A stretch of 64,000 nucleotides of DNA from Diplolepis rosae (GCA_030998225.1 JAPYXD010000678.1:1894501-1958500), one strand, 5' to 3'. Shown: positions 1 through 12,091, counted from the first letter of the stretch. Notes: generated from the sequence alone by a model not told the origin. Numbers and translations: made by a program.

Positions 1-435
1 TACTATTTTTTTCAAAATTTAGGAAATTTAGTGGTGGATAAAAATGAATGTAGATAAAGGTTCAAGCGCGAGTAGGGCGTGCGATTCGACCAGAGCGCTT
101 CGCGCTCGGTTTTATATTCTTCGCGTACATTCAAGCTTATTTCTTGTGATTTTATACTGAAGCTCATGTCAATTTCATAATATAGTAAATGTGAATTTCA
201 TTTCCTCAAAATGAGTAAATTTGTTTTTGATTTCAAATTAAAAAGGAAATTCAATTCACTTAAGGATTTATCGGAATTGAGGAATAATTTTCGTCATGAC
301 ACTCTCACTTTACGCTCGATTTTCTGTATCTTTCTGTAACTTTCAGATTTCTGTAACTTTCTAATAAATTACATGATTGATATGATTTATTTTCTTCCAA
401 ATGTCTGAGAAAAGAAAAACAAACATACACTTCAT
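1..435. repeat. Fragment of abundant AT-rich interspersed repeat (family E)
   Basis: Holds a GAGCGCTTCGCGCTC palindrome and TTTCTGTAACTTTCTAATAAA, both of which recur at 15130-15500 with the same order. No coding capacity is seen. Confidence 0.55.
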
Positions 436-439
436 TTAA

Positions 440-904
440 GGTAGTTCGGTCATGAAAAATTAGGCCTAAGGCAAAAATACATAATTTTGCTTTTAAGAAT
501 AACAATATTGTTATTGAAGGGATTATTCAAAAGAAAAAAGATTATTTTCTATAAAAACAATTTTTCAAAACAAAATTTTTATAAACAACTCGCTGAATTT
601 GATAATAATTGATTCATTTTCAAAAATTGGAATCGGCAAAGTTGTAGAGATTCATTTCCCTGGAAAAATGATCTATGATTTATAAGAATCGCACCATTTT
701 TAAAAATTTGATAATAAGCGATATGGAAAAAACATTACTTGAAAATAAAATTTGTTAAATACATTATTTTAGTATTTTTCAAATTTTTTTTATAGAAAAT
801 AATCTTTTTTCTTTTGAATAATCCCTTCAATAACAATATTGTTATTCTTAAAAGCAAAATTATGTATTTTTGCCTTAGGCCTAATTTTTCGTGACCGAAC
901 TACC
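440..904. mobile_element. Palindromic MITE, TTAA-flanked (GGTAGTTCG family)
   Basis: Bounded by TTAA at 436-439 and 905-908. The left arm GGTAGTTCGGTCA... and the right arm end ...TGACCGAACTACC are near-perfect inverted repeats of over 100 bases, including AACAATATTGTTATT in both arms. Other members: 8206-8517, 12092-12759 and 25290-25909. No transposase. Confidence 0.85.
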
Positions 905-908
905 TTAA

Positions 909-3516
909 GCAAACGATTTTGCATTTCAACGCTTATTTCACATTTTACATATTTTGGTTGAAAAATAGGATTTTTGATTCCCAATAAAAAAAGTCATGGA
1001 ATTTTGTTTTCAAAGTTTGGGGAATGGTAAAGAAGATAAAAGCGTACGTAGATAGACTACTATTGATTTGAAAAATGAAAAAAGTTCAATTTGAGCAAAA
1101 TGTAACGAAAGAAATTCTCTATAATTTCCCAAATTTTGAAAACAAAATTTTATGTGTTTTGGGGGTAAACATGTAAAAACCTTAAATCAATAATATTCGC
1201 TGATTTGATAAATATCACATGCCCTTAAATTTCGAGATTTGCTTGTATTCATGTCTTTAGTCTTTATTTTGACTCAAAATTAAAATCCTTATAGTATTTT
1301 TGTATTGGCATTGGGTCAGTCTTTTTCATTAAAAATCTTTTTATCCCCATAATATATTTTTTTAATTAATGATCTGTAATGGAAAAGACTGACACAATGC
1401 CAATACAAAAATACTACACAGTTAGAAATTTCTACCGTAATTTCCCGAAACACGTGACTAGAATTCGGTTACAGATTCGTAAAATTGAGATAGTATTTCA
1501 GATAATTCAGTTTCTTTTTAGTAAATTTAAGAAATAATTTCTTAATTTTCAGTTACAAACTGTTTAATATTTTGATACTTGTATCTGAAAATTCTAAAAC
1601 TTGTAACAGGAATAATTTAACGTTTTGGGTAACTGACATTTTATGCAGTTACATGTAACTGAAAATTTTGTGACAGTTTCGTAATTTTATGATAAATTTT
1701 TTAAAAATTCTGATACAGTTTTAATAGTTTTAAGATAAATTATATAGAAATTCAGTCAAGTTTCATAATATTAAGAAAAATTTCAGAAAATTCAGTACAT
1801 TTCGTGCAATTTTGAGATGACTTTACTCAAAGACATCATAAATATCGTCAAATTTTACATTACCTTTGTAATATAACAATTTTTTAAATTCAACATTTCT
1901 AACAGTGTTCAAAGTATTTTCTCGAATCGAAACAAAAAATATACATGTTATCAAAAAGTGTACCAGACAATATTTGTAGAGCTTATTGAAGCGAACAATC
2001 TTATGTTCTTACGTTTTTTTCGTAAATGTCACATATTAGAGTTAAAAAATTGGATTTTCGATTTTCAATAGAATTTTTTTAAACTAAAAAGAAAAATATA
2101 TATTTTATAAAAAAGTATTGAGATTCGAATTTGAAGTTTTTTTTGTAATAAACAATTTTGTATGATAAAGTTTTTTTTGTATATTGTATAATTTAAGTGG
2201 AAAATTCAATTTTTATATTGATTTTTTTCAAGTTTCAACTTACTGTAACATTTTTGATTTTGGTTGTATCTAAAAATAATAAAGGAATAATTGATAGATA
2301 ATTATAAGAACTATCAGAAACCAGAATTGGAAATTTGGATTTTTTTTATAAAGTTTTTTTCAAAAACGCAAAAATGCTTCTATTTTGATAATTTTTGTCT
2401 GATGTGGCTGGTTAATGAACTAGTCCTTAATTTTTCGGCTCCGATTAAGTATGCCAAAGCTCAATCCAGTCCGATAATTCCAGATAGAAAGACGATAAAA
2501 AGACAGAAACTTTCGTAAAAACGGTTTTTTCTGACTCAGTCTCAAACCGTAAAGATTTGATGAAAAATCCGTAAGTGATTTTTCACATAAAATCAATACC
2601 TTATCATTTGATGAGAATTTAAAAATTTATGATAGATTTTTTTCAAAATTGAAAAAAAGTTTCAAAAAGTGAAAAAATTAAACCAAAATTTTTTTTATCT
2701 ACGCCGATTTTAATCTTTTCTATACTATTTACCAAATTTTGAAAACTCAATTTTATTTATTTTGGACACATAGATGTAGGAACCTAAAGTTAATAAAATT
2801 TGTTAATTTTCCAAGTATCAGATGCCCTTAATTGCAAATCCTCTCCCACGAATCGCACGTTTTCCAAATGAAACCTAAAATATCGAATTACAACCGACAT
2901 CTGCTTCTCTTTCCGCGGAGCGCACTTTAGCAATGCTTATAAGTATGCTCCCTGATCAAAGGTTCCATGGAAGGAAATTTGTCCACGATTCCCAGATGAA
3001 TTCTGAAATGTAGATTAATGTCCTCAGGGACATGTAACATTACTTCATGCGTTCCAGTCTTGCTTTATACATATCTACTTTGTCCATGTATCCCTTCTCA
3101 ATAATAAGTTTACTGTTCTTCATCATATATAGACTCTTATTGATAAATAATTCATTTTTACATCTATCAAGAGAATTGTACACTGTAAAAACAATTTACA
3201 ATTTTTCAAACGATTTTCTATGGGCAGCAAAACTCATTTTCCAATATAATTTGGAATTTTTCCATAATTTAGAAAGGATCATCGGTTTTGAAAGGAATAT
3301 TTTAATAAAAAATGAACAATTTTTTTAATAGGTTAAGGAAGATGAAAATTTACTAAAGTTGTTTTCAAATAAATTATCAATTATCCTGGAAATTTTTTTG
3401 AGGTCATCAAAAAATTGTTTAGATTGAATTTATTATGGATATTATATAACGTCGAAGTGTTGATCGATTAAAGAAAAACAGTAAAAAATGATTGATGTGG
3501 ATCCATTCAAAACAAT
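909..3516. repeat. Family E repeats and decayed MITE arms, no gene
   Basis: Includes two right arms of the GGGCATGTGAT MITE ending ATGCCC-TTAA (about 1000-1224 and 2680-2828). A reverse-orientation family E copy at about 2000-2660 carries the complement of the ACGGTTTTTACGAAAG and ATACGAAAAAAA signatures. A short inverted pair GTATTGGCATTGNGTCAG sits near 1300 and 1390. Open frames here are short and unrelated to known proteins. Confidence 0.5.
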
Positions 3517-3786
3517 CTCTAAATTTGAATCAGTTAAAATCTACTGATTATCAGTGAAATTTGACTGATTCAAATAGCTAAAAAGAGGTTACTGTAAATC
3601 AGTCAAATTTCAGTGATTATTTCAGTGAACATTGACTGATTTGAGAGTGAAAAATAATTTTTTCACTGATGAATCAGTGAAAATTAACTGAATTAACTGT
3701 GAAAATTATTTTTTTACTGATGAATCAGTGAAAAGGCAAAACACTGATTCAATCAGTGAAAATTTGACTGATTCAGATTTAGAGAG
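3517..3786. mobile_element. MITE with CTCTAAATxTGAATCAGT ends (CACTGAT-repeat family)
   Basis: Terminal inverted repeats CTCTAAATTTGAATCAG and the complement of CTGATTCAGATTTAGAGAG. The interior is a string of CACTGATTxAATCAGTGA-like palindromic units. Full copies: here, 15595-15806, 47825-48067; partial: 4683-4786, 4866-5107, 26459-26570, 39898-39950. Confidence 0.75.
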
Positions 3787-4074
3787 CAGAGAAACATATT
3801 GAAAATCTTGAATTAAGGACATGGACGACATTGCCTATAAATTTGGTTACCTACTCGGCTTGGTCCATGTTTTTTTAAAAATAAAGAAATAATTGTCCTA
3901 ATAAAATTACTGATATTAAACATTTGATCTTAGCATGCTACATAATTTTAGATTTTCATCTCGATATTATTATTTTTAAAAAGTTTCTCTTACATCAAGA
4001 TTTTTACATTCTCATTATAAATGAGAAGGTATTAGTTTTACGTAAAAATTAATTTTAAAATTTTCATTAAATCT

Positions 4075-4560
4075 TTACGTTTTGAGATCCTTTGAGTGAG
4101 AAAAAACGGTTTTTTAAAAAGTTTTTGTCTTTCTGTCTGTAGGTCGTATACTCGATATAATTTTCGATAAATCCAAAATTACAATACTGATTTCTGATAG
4201 TGCTCATAAATCTCTACTAATTATCATGATAAAATTTTTCGATTAAACTAAAATTAGGAAATCTATAGTTAAATTTTAAGAAATACGAAAAAAAGTTATG
4301 ATACAAAATTTTTTGCTGCATAAATCTACAAGTTCGAATCGCAACATTTTTTCATAAGATGTATATTTTTCTTTTTAATTTAAAAAAATACTATTAAAAA
4401 TCCAACATTCAATTTTTTAACAATAATATGTAAAATACGAGAAAAACGTAAGTTTGCAAAATTTTTCAATTCAATAAGGTCTACAAATTTTGTCTGAAAT
4501 AATCTCTAATAAAACGTATATTCTATTTTAACGACCGATGAGCTTGTTTATTTCAGGTTA
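4075..4560 (+). repeat. Family E repeat copy
   Basis: Runs from AAATCTTTACGTTTTGAGA through the AAAAAACGGTTTTTTAAAAAG and GTCGTATACTCGATA signatures to the ATACGAAAAAAAGTTATGAT and CGCAACATTTTTTCATAAG blocks. The same order is found at 6440-6530 plus 7840-8190, at 15540-16350 and near 63650. Confidence 0.55.
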
Positions 4561-4682
4561 AACAACACTAAATGAAATTATGTAATTATTATTATTATTA
4601 TTTTTAAAGGTTAAGAAAGCAGTAAAGTGTAGATGAAACTTTTGAATTCGCGAATACAAAAGTTATATGTTCACGTGACGCG

Positions 4683-5107
4683 TTCATTGATTCTTCAGTG
4701 AAATCAAACCAGGGCACTGATTTATTTGTTGATATATTTACACTGATATAATCAGTGACTATTTCACTGATTCAGGTTCAGAGAGTACGATTAAAATTAA
4801 AAAATTCCATTATTTAAACAAAATATGTGATATGTAAATTATTAGAAAGTTACAGAAATATGTACAGATTATCAGTGAAATTTGACTGATTTAAATAGCT
4901 AAAAAGAATTTACTGTAAATCAGTCAAATTTCACTGATTACTTCAGTGAAAATCAACTGATTTAACAGTGAAAAATATTTTTTCATTGATTTAATCAATG
5001 AAAATGAACTCATTTGACAGTGAAAAATATTTTTGCACTGATGAATCATTGAAAATGCAAATTACTGATTCAATCTGTGAAAATTTGACTGATTCAGATT
5101 TAGAGAG
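4683..5107. mobile_element. Two rearranged partial copies of the CACTGAT MITE with family E sequence between
   Basis: A fragment ends ...TTCAGGTTCAGAGAG at 4786. Family E sequence follows. A second copy lacking its left terminus runs 4866-5107 and ends GATTTAGAGAG. Confidence 0.6.
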
Positions 5108-6540
5108 TTACCCAACATTTTGTAATCGCCCAAATGATGTCTTCGGGGAAGAAGCAAAGCGTTGGCTTTAGATTCTAATGAATCAATATTAAGAATTTTC
5201 ATTATAATTTTCATTATATATGTGTTTTACTGAGTACAGTATTCTTTAGTTCCTAAAATTTATGAATCATCATGCATCATGTAGAGTTATTATCTGAAAC
5301 GTAAGGTCTTAAATTGTAAATTTTGGTTTAAGATCGTGCAATTAATTCCTGAGAATTCGTGAGAATACGTAATTACCGAAATATCCAGTTCAATTCTTAT
5401 AAAGTCGTCGTATATATACATATGTATATTTCTCAAGTAATTAGCGTCTGGTAAAAGAAATGTCTGTGAATCCTCAAACCAGAGAAGAATGATTCTAAGA
5501 ATTATTTGTGAATCATTGTCATTAAACTTTCAATGCTTTCCATTATATTGGTTTTGTTCCTTCCCATAAATTTATAACATAAAAATTCATTTAGAGGCCC
5601 AGCTACTAGAGAGAAATACATTTTATTTTTATTTTAAAGTTATTTCAATTATATTCATCAGCATGAAAACTCCATATTTAATTTATTAATTAATAAACTG
5701 GGAATATTATTTATTTTATATAAATGTATGTAAAAACATCATTGAAAATCAAAACTTCCATATTTTTTAATCAAAATATGTGAGAAACGAAATAAGCGTT
5801 GAAATGCAAAATCGTTTGTTTAAATAAACTTAACAATTGTTTTTCCTTTATGCGATATTTAGAAGAAAAAATTATTTTAATCATGTTATTTATTAAAAAG
5901 TTACAGAAATGTATATAGAATCGTGTGCGAAACGCGAGTATCATGATAAGAATGTGTTCCTTTAGACCGATAGAGCTTTAAGTAAATGGAATCTTAATCA
6001 CATTACACACATTCATTTCTTAAATTCAAAGAAAAAACAAACAAGAAATTTCTTTGAAACAAAGAAACTTTTCTTTAACCGTATTGAAATGCACAAATTT
6101 GTTTAATTCAAAGAAATTTTTTTTGAATCAAGGAAACTTTTTTCTAGGTGAGCGCGTGCGATGAAAATTTTCCCGCCAATCTGGCAGATTTTTCAAGTAT
6201 AAAGTTTTTTTCTGACTCAGGAGATCTTAAAACGTGAGAATTTGATGAGATTTTCGAAAGTAATTTTCCACATATAACCTTTTTATTGATAAGAATGTAA
6301 AAAGTTATCCCACATGAATGAATTGATGTATAATTTTGCCACTTGGTTCGATTGATTCATGGCCTTCAATGAATAAATCCCAGAAACGAAAATGACCTTT
6401 TTACATTCTCATCATAAATGAGAAAATATTCGTTTTATGTGAAAAATGACTTTTGAAAATCTCATCAAATCTTTAAGTTTTAAGACCCCCTGAGCCAGAA
6501 AAAACGGTTTTTACGAAAGTGTCTATCGCCTCTCTATATC
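5108..6540. other. AT-rich repeat-derived DNA, no gene seen
   Basis: Contains family E pieces (5740-5960 and 6380-6535). A MITE-like segment rich in AAGAAACTTTTCTTT and TTCAAAGAAATTTTTT is at about 6000-6150; the same motif recurs at 20535-20630 and 29620-29740. A decayed right end of the GGCCATGGATCA MITE is near 6310-6370. Confidence 0.4.
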
Positions 6541-7345
6541 CTAGGCGGAAAAGTCGGACTTATGCCGGATCTTACGAACGGCATTGTACCGCGCCAGTTG
6601 TGAATAAGGAGCAATGCCAGTACTGATCATTAGTACCGCGCCGAGCGTTGGCGCGGTACTGGTATAGTACTGCCCCAGTATGGAGCAGTGTTCGCAGAAC
6701 GTGGACGTAAATGGCCCCCACCATAGATGCTTCGAGCTCATTGTGTCTTCCTCATTCAACAAACCTATGGCAGTGGAGCGAGGAAGAAGCCATGAGCTGG
6801 TAGGGTCCATGGTGGAGGCCGTTTACGTCCACGTTCTGCGAACACTGGTATGGAGTCAAATGCTGGCTAGAAGCCGACTTAGGGATTTATGCCGAGCGTT
6901 GGCGCGGTACTGGTTCAGTACTGTCCCAGTATGGAGTCGAATGCTGGCTAGAAGCCGACTTAGGGATATATGCTGAGCGTTGGCGCGGTACTGGTTCAGT
7001 ACTGCCCCAGTATGGAGTCCAAATGCTGGCTGGAAGCCGACTTTGGGATTTATACCGAGCGTTGGCGCGGTACTGGTATAGTACTGCCCCAGTATGGAGT
7101 CAAATGCTGGCTAGAAGCCGACTTAAGGATTTATGCCGAGCGTTGGCGCGGTACTGGTTCAATACTGCCCCAGTATGGAGTCGAATGCTGGCTAGAAGCC
7201 GACTCAGGGATATATGCCGAGCGTTGGCGCGGTACTGGTTCAGTACTGCCCCAGTATGGAGTCCAAATGCTGGCTAGAAGCCGACTTGGGGATTTATGCC
7301 GAGCGTTGGCGCGGTACTGGTTTAGTACTGACCCAGTACAGATAT
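6541..7345. repeat. 81-82-bp tandem repeat array with inverted first part
   Basis: The unit begins GCCGAGCGTTGGCGCGGTAC and contains TACTGxTTCAGTACTGCCCCAGTATGGAGTC and GCTGGCTAGAAGCCGACTT. Unit starts are near 6637, 6891, 6972, 7054, 7135, 7216 and 7298. The first unit is split by the element at 6686-6847. Sequence at 6541-6636 resembles the same unit in reverse orientation, giving a hairpin around AGTACCGCGCC/GGCGCGGTACT. The array is far richer in GC than its surroundings. Open frames across it are a by-product of the period. Confidence 0.85.
6686..6847. mobile_element. hAT-type MITE inserted in the tandem array
   Basis: 162 bases with terminal inverted repeats of about 35 bases starting CAGTGTTCGCAGAACG and an 8-bp target duplication GTATGGAG (6678-6685 and 6848-6855). 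CAGTG termini and 8-bp duplications are hAT hallmarks. Removing it restores the array unit. Confidence 0.87.
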
Positions 7346-8201
7346 AGATAAATTAATTTATCTCACAATAATTAATAGTTTAATATATTTGACTAATTAA
7401 TTATAGTAATTTTATTTTTACTAATGTTTCTGTAAAGTTTTCTACTAACAATTACTTAAATTTAACTAAAAATTAGTCAGTTTTGACTAATTCGGATTTA
7501 AAGAGTGTAATTTAAGAATTAAATTTATTTATTATCAAAATATTGGAAATATACAAAGTTCATTTTGAGCTGCTTCTGCGTTTTGAAACCAACGTCTTTA
7601 AGACGTTCCTTAGTGAGTGCTATTTAACCGCTGGAAGTTTCGACTTGATATTATTATTCTGATTTAAGATACTCGATAACTCTCGGTAAAGTTATCGGAT
7701 TGAATTAAGATTTGGCCTACTTTATCAGAGCCGAAATAGTAAGGACAAGTTCGTTAATCGCAGCCACATCCGACAAAAATTGTCAAAATAGGAGCATTTT
7801 TGTGTCTTTGAAAAAAACTATGAAAAATTGCAAAACTTGAATGCTGGTTTCTGATACTTCTCATAAATTTCTAGTAATTATCCTTATAACATTTTTCGAA
7901 TTACTATAATTAGGAAAGTTACAGTATGTTGAAACTTGAAAAAAGTCAATATCAGTCAAATTTTCAGTTAAATTTTAAGAAATACGAAAAAAAAGTTATG
8001 ATACAAAATTGTTTACTACATAAAGATCTACAAGTTTGAATCGCAACATTTTTTCATAAGATGTATATTTTTCTTTTTAATTTGAAAAAATACTATTGAA
8101 AATTCAATTTTATAACAATAATATGTGAAATACGAAAAATATATAAGTTTGCAAAATTGTTTGTTTCAATAAGGTCTACAAATTTTGTGAGAATATGTTC
8201 C
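7346..8201. repeat. Decayed MITE and family E copy
   Basis: 7370-7510 is a TTAGT-rich segment ending TTCGGATTTAAAGAGTGT, kin to the segments at 20383-20535 and 49330-49515. 7660-8190 is a family E copy (ATACTCGATAACTCTCG, then ATACGAAAAAAAAGTTATG and CAACATTTTTTCATAAG). No gene. Confidence 0.45.
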
Positions 8202-8205
8202 TTAA

Positions 8206-8517
8206 GGTAGTTCGTTTACGAAAATTAGACCTCAGGCAAAATTAGATAATTTGGCTTTCAAGAATAGCAATATTATTATTGAAGGGCTAATTTGAAAGTG
8301 AATCGCATCATTTTTAAAAATTTGGCTAGAAGCGATAAGAAAATAAGTTTGTGCAGAAATAAAATTTATTAATAAAATTATTGCTTTGTGTTTCAAATTT
8401 TTTTCATGAAAAATAATCATTTCTATTTCAAATTAGCCCTTCAATAATAATACTGCTATTCTTGAAAGTAAAATTATCTATTTTTGCCTGAAGTCTAATT
8501 TTCGTGAACGAACTACC
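8206..8517. mobile_element. TTAA-flanked palindromic MITE (GGTAGTTCG family)
   Basis: TTAA at 8202-8205 and 8518-8521, termini GGTAGTTCGTTTACG and the complement. The right TTAA is shared with the next element. Confidence 0.82.
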
Positions 8518-8521
8518 TTAA

Positions 8522-9093
8522 GGTAGTACTCTTTTTAATAAAAAAAATTTAAAAATTACGAAAAATAATATTTTAATAATGTTTTTTGTAATAGGATATT
8601 TCCTTATTATCGCTCTTTACCAATTTTTTAAAAATGATGCGATTTTAATAAATCACGGTTCATTTTTTTAGGAAAAAGATTCTCTACAACATAACCGTTT
8701 CCAATTTTTGAAAATGAATCAATTATTATCAAATACAGCAATTTGTTTATAAAAATTTTGTTTTGGAAAATTGTTTTTTAATGATTTCAACCATTAAAGA
8801 AATTATTTTCAAGAATTGGAAATGGTTAAGTTGTAGAGAATCTTTTTCCTAAAAAAATGAATCGTGATTTATTAAAATCGCATCATTTTTAAAAAATTGG
8901 TAAAGAGCGATATTAAGGAAAAATCCTATTACAAAAAACATTATTAAAAAAGTTTTTTTCGTAATTTTTAAATTTTTTCATTGAAAAGATTGTCTTTCTT
9001 TACATATGACACGGTTGATGATATAATTTCCAGTCTTGAAATCATAGAAAAACTTTTTTTTCCAGAGACCTGATTTTTGGAATGACAACTACC
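8522..9093. mobile_element. TTAA-flanked long-palindrome MITE (GGTAGTACTC ends)
   Basis: Between TTAA at 8518-8521 and 9094-9097. The termini pair only over GGTAGT, but the interior 8560-8780 and 8810-8960 form an almost perfect long hairpin, for example ATGATGCGATTTTAATAAATC against its complement. Confidence 0.75.
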
Positions 9094-9223
9094 TTAAGGG
9101 CATGTGATACTTAGGAAATTAGCAAATTTTATTCACTTTAGGTTTCTATATGTTTGTGTCAAAAGTATGTCAAATTTTTTGTTCAAAATTTGGGAAATGG
9201 TAGAGAAGATAAAAACGGACGTA

Positions 9224-10688
9224 CACTACCGGTCAAAATTGTGGGACCACCTGTTTTTCGATGATTGCTTAAATTATCTTAATTTTAATTCTGTGAGTGA
9301 TGGAATTTGTTCTCTTGATAAATTAAATGCCATCAAAATTCTCTATAAAATGAGTCCAGAATGAAATCGTTTCCTTAAATTTTGAAGAAGGTATTGCAAA
9401 AAAGTCAAAAATTTCAATGTTTTCTTTAATTTTAAATAACTTTCGAAATAATCAACATTTTTTAATGTTCTTGGACTTATTTTAAAGCTAAGATTCTTCA
9501 AAATCGCAGTAAATTGTCATCATAAATGTATAATTTTTTTCTTGCATAGTGCAAAGAGTTAAAATTGTCACAAAAAAGTAAGGAAAATTCGAAGACATTT
9601 AATCTGTAGGAAAATCATAATAAAAATCATATAAATATATATTTTAAGGGAATAAAATTCATGATTATATGTTTTATATATCTTATAAAAATGTTTTTCT
9701 CAGCGAAATCAATATTGGAATTTTTAAAACTTTTTTTATTCGAACTTTAACCTCGTGCACTATGCAAGAAAAAAATGATACATTTATGATTACAATTTAC
9801 TGCGTTTTTGTAGAATCTTAGCTTTAATATGAGCCAAAGAACATTAAAAAATGTTGATTATTTCCGAAGTTATCTAAAATGTAAAAAACATTGAAATTTT
9901 GACTTTTTTGCAATATCTTCTTCAAAATTTAACAAAACGACTTCATTCTCGACTCATTTTATAGAGAATTTTAATGGCATTCACACTGAGAAAACTGGAG
10001 TGTCAACCTAAACATTTGGAGGGTGAAGCAGACTATATTTGAGGTTAAATTATAGGACAGCCTTCTAGATAGTGTAACTTATTACCTGTGAATTGTGAAA
10101 ATAAGATGGTCAACTTGAATACTTTAGAGGGAAAAGTTGATCATCGCAGAGAGAAAAATAGATTATCGAAGAGGGAAAAATAGACTATAATCTACTTCTA
10201 TGGCTAACCTCAAAACTATTACATTTAAGCTTTCACAATTGTTATGTTATTATAGCAAGTGAAATAGGTACTCGACAATTAGTTGGCAAAAATAACCCTC
10301 GTGACACTTTAACACGTAAAAGACGCGAAACTGGCAATGAGGTTAGAGTCCACGCTGGTGATATTGGAGGAAAAATAGGCGAACCCACGTGACTTTACAA
10401 TTTTGGCGCGTATTTCACCAATCGACACTCTTTATAGTGATTCTGATCTGACACTCTGGTAACAGTTAAGCAGAATATCAAATGAGTGTTTCCCTGACCA
10501 AAAAAGAAAAAATTTCGGAAAGAGTATTGTACTATCTAGAAGTTCAGACTGACTATCTACATTTGGACACTCCAGTTTTCTCAGTGCAATTCATTAAAAG
10601 AACAAATTTTATCACTCACAGAATTAATATTAAGATAATTTTAGTAATCATCGAAAAACAGGTGGTCCCACAATTTTGACTGGTAGTG
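9224..10688. mobile_element. Tc1-like non-autonomous element with TA target duplication
   Basis: Termini CACTACCGGTCAAAATTG and the complement of CAATTTTGACTGGTAGTG, flanked by TA (9222-9223 and 10689-10690). Inverted arms reach far inside (9224-9560 against about 9755-9983 plus 10587-10688). The CxGTCAAAAxTxxGGGACCACC end resembles Tc1-family termini. No transposase reading remains. A further element sits inside the right arm. Confidence 0.8.
9984..10586. mobile_element. CACTGAGAAAACTGG-ended element nested in the Tc1-like element
   Basis: 603 bases. The ends CACTGAGAAAACTGGAG and CTCCAGTTTTCTCAGTG are inverted repeats, flanked by CA on each side. Without it, GGCATT-CAATTCATTAAAAG matches the other arm of the host element (complement of the 9324 region), confirming insertion. 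No recognised coding sequence. Confidence 0.78.
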
Positions 10689-10859
10689 TATATAGACTAC
10701 TTTTGGTTTAAAAATTGAAAAAATGTTCAGTTTTAGCAAAATATATCGGAAATTTTTTTTTTCATTCAAAACCAAAAGTTTCTATCTACTTCCGTTTTTA
10801 ACAGAATGGAGCGCGAAGCGCTTGAGGAGAATGTGCCCGCGAAGCGTGCAGATTTTTTT

Positions 10860-11216
10860 ACGCACGTTTAGATTGCCCCTGATAATGACAGTTGATTTTG
10901 ATAGGAGCGTAATATCAGGCACGATGATTGGTTATTATGATTATTTACGATTTATGATCTCGTGCGTAATGCATTGATGGATGCACCAGCACCGGTGTTC
11001 AGAAAAGTCGCACGCATAGAGATTGCTCACCACAAGTCGTAAGGGACCCGACTCGAATCGGGGTGATTGCTAGATTGGATTTAGCAAACTCGGATCGTTC
11101 GTTTACGTCCATCGTCCATCGTCTATCGTAGAATGAGATAGCAGGGGTGAGTAAGGGAGGAAAAGAGAAAGGTGGAGGGGATAGCTTAAGCGAATGGATA
11201 CAGGAATCGCGGCAAG
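10860..11216. other. Non-repetitive, GC-richer stretch upstream of the candidate promoter
   Basis: No repeats matching elsewhere in the window, and GC content well above the flanks. Likely unique host sequence, possibly regulatory DNA of the phospholipase gene. The minus-strand 101-codon frame across it lacks any recognisable feature. Confidence 0.35.
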
Positions 11217-11290
11217 TATTTAAGGGAAACTGACGATAGTCGCGCGCCAGTTCTACAGCCGCAGAGCCGCATGGCCCTCGAGAAGTCATT
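11217..11290 (+). promoter_or_regulatory. Candidate core promoter and 5' exon upstream of the phospholipase gene
   Basis: TATTTAAG at 11217-11224 lies about 31 bases before a CAGT initiator-like site at 11248-11251, inside a GC-rich, non-repetitive island (about 10980-11300). An ATG in good context at 11271 opens a 28-codon frame that ends at TAA; a possible donor GTAAAC is at 11352. Joined to the acceptor at 14564, this frame would not match the signal peptide, so it would act as an upstream ORF in a 5' untranslated exon. Link to the phospholipase gene is inference from order and strand. Confidence 0.35.
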
Positions 11291-11299
11291 TTTTTCGGG

Positions 11300-12087
11300 C
11301 ACAAAATCTAGATACTCAATGTGTTTTAGCTGCTCAAACAGTTCGAATGCTTTGTAAACAACTTCAGTGTCTTTAAATTCATATTCAATTATATTTATAA
11401 CATTTTATTTCATTTTATTTTATAAAGGTTGTGTTTGATCATTTTAGTAATAGTTGTTTTATAAAGTTAGTGCTGCAATGATGTGGGCGCTCGATACGAT
11501 ATAGTTTAGTATTTTATGAAAATATAAACCAAAAAGTTTTCAGTTTTATGAACTGAAGTCAGTTGGTTAATTTTCACAGCAAGTAAAAAGGTCAGTTACG
11601 GCAATAAATTCGATTCATATTTAAAAATTGTTTTCAATTATCGACGAATAGTTCGTATAAATTTTTTTTTTTTAATACATTCGAAATTAAATCTTCGTTA
11701 AAATAATCTTTACTATAGTTATTATTTATGTAATTAGATAGTTTGAACTTATTTTAGACCGGGAGATAATTTTATGGTACACATATAATTCTGGTTTCAT
11801 AAAAAATTATATTGGATATTCGCTAATAATTATATAAGTTGTTATTGCAATAATATTTTCGCTTAGCTGTCAAAAATATCAATCAAATTCATCTGGTTGA
11901 TGAATCCCTAGCATTTTCTTCAGTGATTAAAAACGCAATTCGATTTAGGATAAGATCGCAGTTCAGTTAATTCATCTGAAAAGTTTGTCGTGCAAAATAA
12001 CTGAGATAGTCTCTCAATACAACTGAACGATTGATTTTCGTTACATTGAGTAACTATTTGTTTACTAAAATTAATATAGCCATAGAT
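11300..12087. other. Non-repetitive AT-rich DNA, no gene recognised
   Basis: No family member or coding signal seen. If the promoter at 11217 is right this is part of a 5' intron. Confidence 0.3.
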
Positions 12088-12091
12088 TTAA

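Larger units (their letters stand above)
9098..10800. mobile_element. GGGCATGTGATAC-family TTAA MITE, split by insertion and truncated on the right
   Basis: The left end follows TTAA at 9094-9097. The body (GGGAAATGGTAGAGAAGATAAAA) is interrupted at 9224-10688 and resumes at TATAGACTAC, running to about 10800, where family E sequence (GGAGCGCGAAGCGC) replaces the right end. The intact relative at 17471-17812 shows what is missing. Confidence 0.75.

Noticed and set aside
6680..7347. Three overlapping + frames with repeated RSRLRDLCRALARYW-like protein
   Set aside because: They only read through the 81-bp tandem array (81 is divisible by 3) and a MITE; one starts inside the MITE.
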